Origin: Ptychodera flava
Lineage: Eukaryota > Hemichordata > Enteropneusta > Ptychoderidae
Reading direction: 5' to 3'
Length of the DNA stretch: 64,000 bases
Assembly (NCBI RefSeq): GCF_041260155.1
Contig: NC_091929.1
Coordinates: 47,941,389-48,005,388, forward strand
How positions within the stretch are numbered: the stretch's first letter is position 1; every line of letters begins with the position of its first letter. The translations under genes were made by a program, and so were the position numbers. The notes below the pieces were generated by a model. That model searched no databases. It had not been told where the DNA came from and worked only from the letters and a program-made list of their open reading frames with translations. This document shows, in pieces, positions 58,554-64,000 of this stretch.

Positions 58554-59051
58554 TTAATCCATCTCATACAATGTAGAGGAGCCGGGACTTGGTTCCGTTC
58601 TGGAGGGAGAAAACTTACTTTCCGCTACGGGCTCTGTTTTTGTCGCTTTCTGATTTTGCTCATCTTTCCAGAGGGGACAATTATGCCGAGCACGTCCAAA
58701 ATATAGCCCTAATGCAGTCAATGAAACTCCTATAATTCCTAAAACAAGATAACATTTATTATACCAGCTATCACACTGTTCTTTCGTCGTAGGCGGTAGG
58801 CTTATACAGTTTGTCGCTACCGCATCGCTATCATTAATCATTGCTTTTCGTTTCTTCTCCTTGTTTTGCCTGTTCCATTCTGCTAATCTCTTGCCGGCTT
58901 CCACTCTCCCTGGATGCTTCGTCGGTAATGTAATTTTCTCTATATTGCGCTCGTTCCAGAGGGTAGTCGTCGGAGTCGGCAGAGCCGTTTCCGTTTGCTG
59001 AGTCGGTGTTGGAACCGTTTGCTGAGTCGGTGCTTGCGAAGTTGAATCCAT
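58554..59051 (-). CDS. Membrane protein with Pro/Thr-rich start
   Basis: 165 residues from the ATG at 59051; GTATTATATTAAG lies just upstream (59061-59073). Residues 5-35 are repeats rich in Pro, Thr and Gln (PTPTQQT twice). Next is PGRVEAGKRLAEWNRQNKEK with a basic KKRK, which could bind nucleic acid or act as a nuclear signal. A membrane helix follows (CYLVLGIIGVSLTALGLYFG), then a Ser/Glu-rich tail. I recall the RVEAGKRLAE phrase from proteins of similar elements. Role unknown. Confidence 0.6.
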   Translation of the reverse strand: MDSTSQAPTQQTVPTPTQQTETALPTPTTTLWNERNIEKITLPTKHPGRVEAGKRLAEWNRQNKEKKRKAMINDSDAVATNCISLPPTTKEQCDSWYNKCYLVLGIIGVSLTALGLYFGRARHNCPLWKDEQNQKATKTEPVAESKFSPSRTEPSPGSSTLYEMD

Positions 59052-59122
59052 TTATTTCGGGTATTATATTAAGCCCGATTTTTTAAAATTTAAATGTTTA
59101 CCTGTAATTAAACCGGTGAAAA

Positions 59123-59665
59123 CTAGAGCAAGTAGGGGCCCCATGTGTAGGCTATCCGTCCTGATAATCGTTTTATATCAATGTTAAGAATAAAATCCTT
59201 TTTAAGATCAGTGGCATAGTTATCTCGGTCATCGATTGGAACTACCTGACTTATTGCTCTTGCTCCTAGATCTATGAAACTTTGAGTGATATTATCACTT
59301 ATAAGAGAACTGTATTTCGCTTCATAGACTTTAAAGGCTCGTGTTATGAATTCATCTTTCCACGTTTCCACTTCTCTAACTGGAATCTCCTTACCAAAAA
59401 ATAACTTACTTTGACCACTTGCGATGACACAGAGTAGTTTTTCACGTTTCGTCTCTATTATGGATCGAGCGTCCGACGCTGCGGTTGGTAGTGCCGCTGT
59501 CGTATTTGCCGCTGCCGATGTCTTTATTAAATTCTCCATTGTTTGCAGTATGTTATCTATTCTTAGTAAAAAATAAAAAATTCGTTTAAACCTGAATCCG
59601 AAATATAGTATTAACATAGTCTGGAATGTTAGTACGATTCTGAAGTATGGAAAATTCTCCTCCAT
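59123..59665 (-). CDS. Conserved-looking protein of unknown role with N-terminal membrane helix
   Basis: 180 residues from the ATG at 59665, sharing a bidirectional TATA motif (CTGTATATAG at 59675-59684) with the 456-residue protein; an internal ATG at 59539 would give a 138-residue soluble form. Residues about 9-34 are hydrophobic and aromatic (VLTFQTMLILYFGF and following). The rest is helical and charged, and ends RLSGRIAYTWGPYLL. No catalytic motif is recognised; in particular I see no adenain-type protease pattern. Confidence 0.55.
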   Translation of the reverse strand: MEENFPYFRIVLTFQTMLILYFGFRFKRIFYFLLRIDNILQTMENLIKTSAAANTTAALPTAASDARSIIETKREKLLCVIASGQSKLFFGKEIPVREVETWKDEFITRAFKVYEAKYSSLISDNITQSFIDLGARAISQVVPIDDRDNYATDLKKDFILNIDIKRLSGRIAYTWGPYLL

Positions 59666-59674
59666 TAAAATCTA

Positions 59675-59684
59675 TCTGTATATA
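59675..59684. promoter_or_regulatory. Bidirectional TATA-like motif of the viral-like cluster
   Basis: CTGTATATAG lies in the 31-bp gap between two divergent start codons (59665 minus, 59697 plus). Close variants precede other starts of the cluster: 57064-57075, 58254-58266, 58506-58518, 59061-59073, 61057-61067 and 61652-61663. It is near-palindromic, so it could serve both strands. Confidence 0.55.
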
Positions 59685-59696
59685 GAAACATGAATC

Positions 59697-61067
59697 ATGA
59701 GTACAGACTTATTCCCAGTTGCTTTTCAATTGAATAAAACCGCTGGCGGACCGACAGTACAGCATGCTGATATTCCTTCCAAACCGAATGACATAAAACC
59801 TATTCTCATGGACTTAGAAATATATGTAACGCCGACAGAAAAATTTACTTTTCATCCAAGGGATATATTTAAAGATAATGTAATCACTCATCGAACAGCA
59901 AAAGAAAGTAATGTCTGGCTGGGCAGCCCGCACATGAAATATTGGGACCACCAATTAAATTTCGCCGTATGGTGCAGCACGACTGGTTGTGGTATATCAT
60001 TCGCCCATCTCTTCGATAAGAAATTTCCGCCGCAAATACAATCATTCTGTCGTTTTCATGTATACTTTACAATACGTTGTATCCTTCATGAAATGGGCGT
60101 TGCACTTCCAGACGATACTGTCTTCAAAGCCGGCGACAATCCATACAATCTCGTCCAATATGAACTTCTATGTACAGAATTTGGAAATATAAGCCCAACG
60201 AAGTCTGACTTTCGTTATCGTTTCGGTCAAAACTCAGGTCTTGGATATGGTTATATATATTACACTAATCGTGGCCCCGTTCGACAGCCAAAAGCAATAT
60301 ACAATGGTCATGACTTTTTCCTCTCCGCCGACGGAGGCGTTTATTACACACATACAATTTTTGGAAAGAAAAAACATGTACTGCCCGACAAAGACCGACC
60401 ACACTATTATTTCTTCACAAATGACGGATCGGAGGGACAATACAATAGTTTCGTCCCTATAAAGGGAGACAGGGGACTAACAAAGGCCGGTCTCGCCCGC
60501 CTCAATGAAAGCCTTGAAGCCTACGTATATTGCATACTCGGCGCACAAGCAAATATTCGCAGTACCATTGTGGGCGATACTGGCAGTGCAGAGCAAGTAA
60601 GAAAAGAATTCGGCGTTCTCCTCGAAGATGAAATTCGTAATACAGACAAAGTAATCAGTTATAGGCGATACCAAGACACAATAACAAATACTGGTGTCAA
60701 ACTTGATATGGCCGTTTCGCCCAATTTACTTCTCTTGCCGTCTGAAATGGTTATTCTTTCAGGCCCGGCAATCGCAGGTTATAATAATGAATTGCAATAC
60801 GCAACTGAATCTATGGTCTTCGGGGTGAATGGTGATATAAACACGGAAGTTCGAGAAAGTGCTATACATGAGATGGAAGGGGAAGAGGATCCCATGAAGT
60901 GGCAGGACGCTGTGCAGCCTCACAATGACACGAGTCGGATTACCCTATTGCCTTCGGAACGGAAGGCAGCATCCGTGACAGTCGCCGGCGCGGATCTTAT
61001 TCACGAATATAGCAAAATTGGTTTGTTATCTTTAGCCATATTCATTACATTTATGTACAGTATATAG
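59697..61067 (+). CDS. 456-residue candidate major structural protein
   Basis: Largest intact frame of the cluster. Start at 59697, 13-22 bases after CTGTATATAG. Distinct blocks: ESNVWLGSPHMKYWDHQLNF and WCSTTGCGISFAHLF, then FCRFHVYFTIR, RFGQNSGLGYGYIYYTNRGP, LNESLEAYVYCILGAQANIR and LLLLPSEMVILSGPA. It ends with a short hydrophobic tail (IGLLSLAIFITFMYSI). Size and position beside the ATPase fit a major capsid protein, but it does not resemble the F54H12.2-type capsid protein of common Polintons, and a C-terminal membrane tail is unusual for one. I have a weak recollection of similar uncharacterised proteins in cnidarian genomes. Function unproven. Confidence 0.6.
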   Translation: MSTDLFPVAFQLNKTAGGPTVQHADIPSKPNDIKPILMDLEIYVTPTEKFTFHPRDIFKDNVITHRTAKESNVWLGSPHMKYWDHQLNFAVWCSTTGCGISFAHLFDKKFPPQIQSFCRFHVYFTIRCILHEMGVALPDDTVFKAGDNPYNLVQYELLCTEFGNISPTKSDFRYRFGQNSGLGYGYIYYTNRGPVRQPKAIYNGHDFFLSADGGVYYTHTIFGKKKHVLPDKDRPHYYFFTNDGSEGQYNSFVPIKGDRGLTKAGLARLNESLEAYVYCILGAQANIRSTIVGDTGSAEQVRKEFGVLLEDEIRNTDKVISYRRYQDTITNTGVKLDMAVSPNLLLLPSEMVILSGPAIAGYNNELQYATESMVFGVNGDINTEVRESAIHEMEGEEDPMKWQDAVQPHNDTSRITLLPSERKAASVTVAGADLIHEYSKIGLLSLAIFITFMYSI

Positions 61068-61072
61068 ATCAG

Positions 61073-61658
61073 ATGTATGCAACCGTGCCATTCAACATGA
61101 TTGTAACTGGACCAACAAATTCTGGCAAAACAGAATATGTGATGGATCTCCTCACCGGTCCGTACTTAAGGAAATTTGAATATATAGTTTTCATTTGTCC
61201 AACATTCATGAACAATAAAACGTATGATAAAAGATTCATTTTCACAGATGACAACGTATTTGTGTTTCCGGTCGGACTCGATGCTGTGGATGATACACTA
61301 GCCTTCGTACATAAAGAATGGGCCGGCACGAACACTTTAATAATCCTTGATGACTGCGCCTCGTCCAAAGATATGAAGAAGCGCAGTGACTTTTTAGTCA
61401 AACTTGGTTTCAGCGCAAGACACGATGGATTATCTGTCTGGGTTCTGACTCAATAATATACCATTCAGGGAAAACATACAGATGTTAGTACTTTTTTACA
61501 CACCGAGCAAGACAGACAACAAAACTATTATTAAAGAATATGGAATGGAGGTGTCAGAACGGGAAGCCACTTCCCTAATCAGGCAATTGAAAAATACACC
61601 ATTCAGTAAACTAGTATTTCATTTACGGCATCCGTATGACATTCAATTTTTCGTATAA
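61073..61658 (+). pseudogene. A32/FtsK-type DNA packaging ATPase, frameshifted
   Basis: Starts at the ATG at 61073, five bases after the stop of the previous gene, whose stop codon overlaps the TATA motif ACAGTATATAG (61057-61067). Walker A is GPTNSGKT at residues 13-20; Walker B is NTLIILDDC near residue 90; a sensor-like segment LGFSARHDGLSVWVLTQ follows, as in A32-like ATPases that pump viral DNA into capsids. The first frame stops at 61456. The expected C-terminal sequence is open in a different frame from about 61457 to the stop at 61656-61658, so the gene carries an indel there. Confidence 0.85.
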
Positions 61659-61669
61659 TATAGCTAATC

Positions 61670-61812
61670 ATGGAACCTGAAGACAACACTGAAGGTACTC
61701 TTAGAGAATTATATTACAACCTGAAAACTGGTTTTGAGGTGTACAAAAATTATATGACGCCAGCGGACTAAAAGTTACTAAGAAAGAGGTGCAGGAGTGG
61801 TTACAAGCCAAT
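61670..61812 (+). pseudogene. Retrovirus-like integrase, N-terminal fragment
   Basis: ATG at 61670, just after CGTATAATATAG. The first frame gives LRELYYNLKTGFE and stops at 61771; another frame, open from about 61744, gives QKLYDASGLKVTKKEVQEWL. Both pieces match the N-terminal helical region of integrases from Polinton/Maverick-type elements, where YY..PKTGF leads to a helix with VT..EV..WL. An indel near 61740 separates them. Similarity ends at about 61812, where a dispersed repeat begins (ATGGCCGCCAGGTGGCAAT). The catalytic DDE domain is missing. Confidence 0.7.
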
Positions 61813-62160
61813 ATGGCCGCCAGGTGGCAATTTTATTACGATTTTTTGGCCATAGAAAATATTACACTAGCAGCTGCATCATGACTACTTCATCTTGGGA
61901 TGTCATATGGCAATAACATGTATATCAGTTGATAATGAAAGCACTGTGCTAGATGTAATACTTTTTGCAATTTGCTCTTACCATAATATGAAGTTCGGCT
62001 AATGACATCCGGCTCCACCATAATCTGCCGAGAGGTACTCTGGCAACTTAGCGTAAGCAGGTCATCTTGACGGGCACCCAGTATTTAGTGCTTGACAAAG
62101 TGAATGACAAAATCAATACATAGGTCACGGGAATCATGATTAGTCATAGATTACCAGCAA
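61803..62160. repeat. Dispersed repeat that truncates the integrase
   Basis: AATATGGCCGCCAGGTGGCAATTTTATTACGATTTTTT closely matches 63925-63960 near the window end. Its boundary coincides with loss of integrase coding. Confidence 0.65.
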
Positions 62161-62173
62161 ACGTAAATGAAAT

Positions 62174-63260
62174 GGCTATTGACAAAGGTTGAGACGACCC
62201 AAACAAGCCAAAATTAGCCAAACCACCATAAACCACCATAAACGACCCATATCATCAAGTAAACGACCTAAAATAAGCACAGGGATGAAATATGTCTCAG
62301 ATTTCTGGAGAAACCGCCCCAAAAACGGCGAAAACCAGCCGGCATTTTCGATCATTGCAAATTCCTATACATGCCATCAACGAGTTAAGGGGTTCGGTTT
62401 GTTTCTTCAATAGAGGGCGCTGTGCAAGATTGTTAATGCTTTTACAACGTAAAGTGTAGCACAGGGAATTTCCCCGTTGTCGTGTTTAGTGGCTTACCAA
62501 GGAATGAGATCAAAGTTTTTAGTTTATTACATTTTTACAGCTCATTCACATTTTTTTTGGTACCAACATTAATTTACTTGAATAAATTCTACAAACCAAT
62601 TATTAAGATAACATGTGCCGTGGCCCTGGTTCCATACATGTACATACACATACCTGCATATATGTGCATGCATGCATGCATGCATGCATGCACACAAACA
62701 TATATATGCGTGCATGCAGGTTACCATGGAAAGTTGAAGATCTAGCAAATAAATAGCAAATAGATGGCATTGATGGAAAATCATTAAAGAGTCTCTCTTG
62801 GAGCAAAAAAAAGCGCAAAATCTTCCAAAACATAGTTAAACACTAAAAATCGTAGAACTTAACCTTTTTTTCACTCACCTGCACATTATTGGCCGGTGAA
62901 TGAGAGTCTGGAGACCACACGTTTTCGAAAATTCGTCAATTATGCCCCACTAGCACTGCACTGCACAAAGTTTGAAAAAGCGCCCTCCTTCGGTGAGCCC
63001 AGTTACGATGCTGAAGTTATTTTCGTTTTCAGTTGTGTCATCGAAATGAGCCCCACAACTTGGTAATTGATAGTACAAACAACATGGCTGCCCGCAATTC
63101 TGTCGACGGTTTCTCCAGAAGGTGGAGTTTTATTGTATCCCTGAATACCTAGAATGTTTGTTTTAGGTCGTTTACTTGATGATATGGGTCGTTTTTGGTG
63201 GTTTATGCTGGTTTGGCTAATTTTGGCTAGTTTGGGTCGTCTCAACCTTTGTCAATAGCC
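62174..63260. mobile_element. Mutator-like non-autonomous element with 10-bp duplication
   Basis: Inverted ends of about 100 bp, GGCTATTGACAAAGGTTGAG at the left and the complement at the right, about 95 percent alike by eye. The 10-bp sequence TAAATGAAAT directly flanks both ends (62164-62173 and 63261-63270). Long inverted ends with 9-10 bp duplications fit Mutator-like elements. The body has a (GCAT)n run at about 62665-62692 and no transposase. Short ORFs at both ends are mirror images of the repeat. Confidence 0.88.
62665..62692. repeat. (GCAT)n microsatellite
   Basis: Seven or so units of GCAT, self-complementary, inside the Mutator-like element. Confidence 0.9.
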
Positions 63261-63345
63261 TAAATGAAATGTAAAAAGAAATTTTTTTTCTCAATTTGCT
63301 GCGGTCTCAATCAACGATGTATTTTTTTCCTTTCACTGACAACAG

Positions 63346-63512
63346 ATATGCAATACTCGGTTGGTGGTGATGTTACAGCCAGCAGTGAAATAAGTTCAGC
63401 TGCAGTACACACAGAGATGGTTAGAACAATGGAAGACCCTGAAGGTGAAACTACAAGTTTACAACACCACATAGATATAGATATACCAAGTGAAAATTTT
63501 AAAATCACTTAA
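63346..63512 (+). CDS. Possible terminal host exon
   Basis: A pyrimidine-rich stretch TTTTTTTCCTTTCACTGACAACAG precedes an open frame that encodes QYSVGGDVTASSEISSAAVH and more acidic Ser/Thr/Glu residues to TAA at 63510-63512. The balance of residues and the strong acceptor suggest a last exon. It overlaps no recognised repeat. No domain is recognised. Confidence 0.4.
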
Positions 63513-63529
63513 TTGCTTTTTAATGCATT

Positions 63530-64000
63530 TTTAGTCCCCACAGACACCGTCCGGGGGGATATGTTTGACATGTCCTTGCGTCCGTCCGTCCGTCTGTCTG
63601 TCCGTGCGTCAGTCCGTTCACTCAGATATCTCAGAGACGCCTGGAGCGATTTCATCCAAACTTGGTACAAGGATTACCTCATATGTCATACAGATGCACG
63701 TCGATTTGTCTTCTGATATGATCCAACATTCAAAGTTATTACAAGGACATTGACCAATGTCATAGATATGCACGTCAATTTGTTTTGTGATACGATTTAT
63801 TATGATTTTTTCAAGTACAGAGCCATAACTCAGGCATATCTCAACGATTTTATTCAAATTTGGTACAAGGACATTGACCTATGTCATATGTATGCATGTT
63901 GATTTGTTTTGTGATACAATCCAATATGGCCACCAGGCGGCCATTTTATTACGATTTTTTCATGTACAGCACCATAACTCAGACATATTTCAACCGATTT
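63530..64000. repeat. Dispersed repeat with GTCC microsatellite
   Basis: Begins near CCGTCCGGGGGGATATG, runs through (GTCC)n/(GTCT)n and then semi-repeated blocks such as ATCCAAACTTGGTACAAGGA and ACTCAGGCATATCTCAACGATTT, spaced about 160-190 bp. Related to 61803-61860. Continues beyond the window. Confidence 0.65.

Larger units (their letters stand above)
56128..61812. mobile_element. Integrated Polinton/adintovirus-like element, structural module
   Basis: Ten closely packed reading frames, on both strands, with spacings of 0 to about 130 bp and at least one overlap. Recognisable parts: an A32/FtsK-type packaging ATPase, a retrovirus-like integrase N-terminal region and a penton-like candidate. 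Other frames are conserved-looking small membrane or fibre-like proteins. I find no polymerase or protease here, and no long terminal inverted repeats at the edges. The right end is cut by a dispersed repeat at about 61812. Old integrated copy, with frameshifts in at least three genes. Confidence 0.8.

Noticed and set aside
59123..59665. Adenain-type maturation protease
   Set aside because: No ordered His, Asp/Asn, Gln, Cys catalytic pattern could be found in this or other frames of the cluster.
1..61812. A single viral element spanning polymerase to integrase
   Set aside because: The 54 kb between contains unrelated host and transposon sequence with its own boundaries, so continuity is not supported.
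62482..62784. His/Met-rich proteins on both strands
   Set aside because: Produced by the self-complementary (GCAT)n run in a non-autonomous transposon.
62189..63245. Two similar genes on opposite strands (MRRPK... starts)
   Set aside because: Both are readings of the same terminal inverted repeat.

Overview
This is eukaryotic DNA, most likely from a marine invertebrate (deuterostome or lophotrochozoan; I cannot fix the species). It is AT-rich and intron-like, with almost no long host reading frames, and it is packed with transposons of nearly every class, most of them non-autonomous, nested or broken. Several insertions can be proved from the window itself, because target-site duplications (TSDs) or an empty paralogous site are visible. 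There are no bacterial operons, rRNA genes or CRISPR arrays.

Layout. 0-1.7 kb: the C-terminal half of a viral/Polinton-type family B DNA polymerase, followed by a large inverted repeat (1.8-3.0 kb). 3.7-12 kb: terminal-inverted-repeat (TIR) elements, including a TTAA-flanked element, a 4-kb element with about 750-bp arms that carries reverse-transcriptase (RT) debris, a small foldback element and a tRNA-like SINE. 12.76-23.07 kb: a Ty3/gypsy LTR retrotransposon with an RRM-like domain in Gag, a tRNA-Lys1,2-type primer site, a Penelope-like fragment inside its RNase H region and a second partial internal region after the 3' LTR. 23-30 kb: perfect hairpins, a Harbinger-like element carrying a ~185-bp tandem repeat and Penelope-like debris, and a 25-bp minisatellite. 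33.4-44.3 kb: fragments of host coding sequence (a THAP-type exon and a duplicated phase-1 micro-exon) invaded by a TTAA foldback, a Harbinger-like element and a 2.15-kb element whose empty site survives in a paralogous copy. 44.6-47.9 kb: a minus-strand gypsy relic with an inserted hAT-like element. 48.5-55.3 kb: a minus-strand L1/Tx1-type LINE with a nested CR1/Jockey-like LINE. 62.1-64.0 kb: a Mutator-like non-autonomous element, a candidate exon and a dispersed repeat.

The most interesting region is 56.1-61.8 kb, a dense, virus-like cluster of about ten genes: an A32/FtsK-type packaging ATPase, the start of a retrovirus-like integrase, a penton-like candidate, a fibre-like candidate, a large 456-residue candidate structural protein and several small membrane proteins. 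Genes are back-to-back or overlapping, and most start codons lie just downstream of a TATA-rich motif. I interpret it as an integrated Polinton/Maverick- or adintovirus-like element. Polymerase and protease are not in the cluster; a polymerase fragment lies 54 kb away and need not belong to it. Several genes carry frameshifts and the integrase is cut off by a later repeat, so this copy looks inactive. Frameshifts in homopolymers recur across the window, so some could be assembly errors rather than decay.
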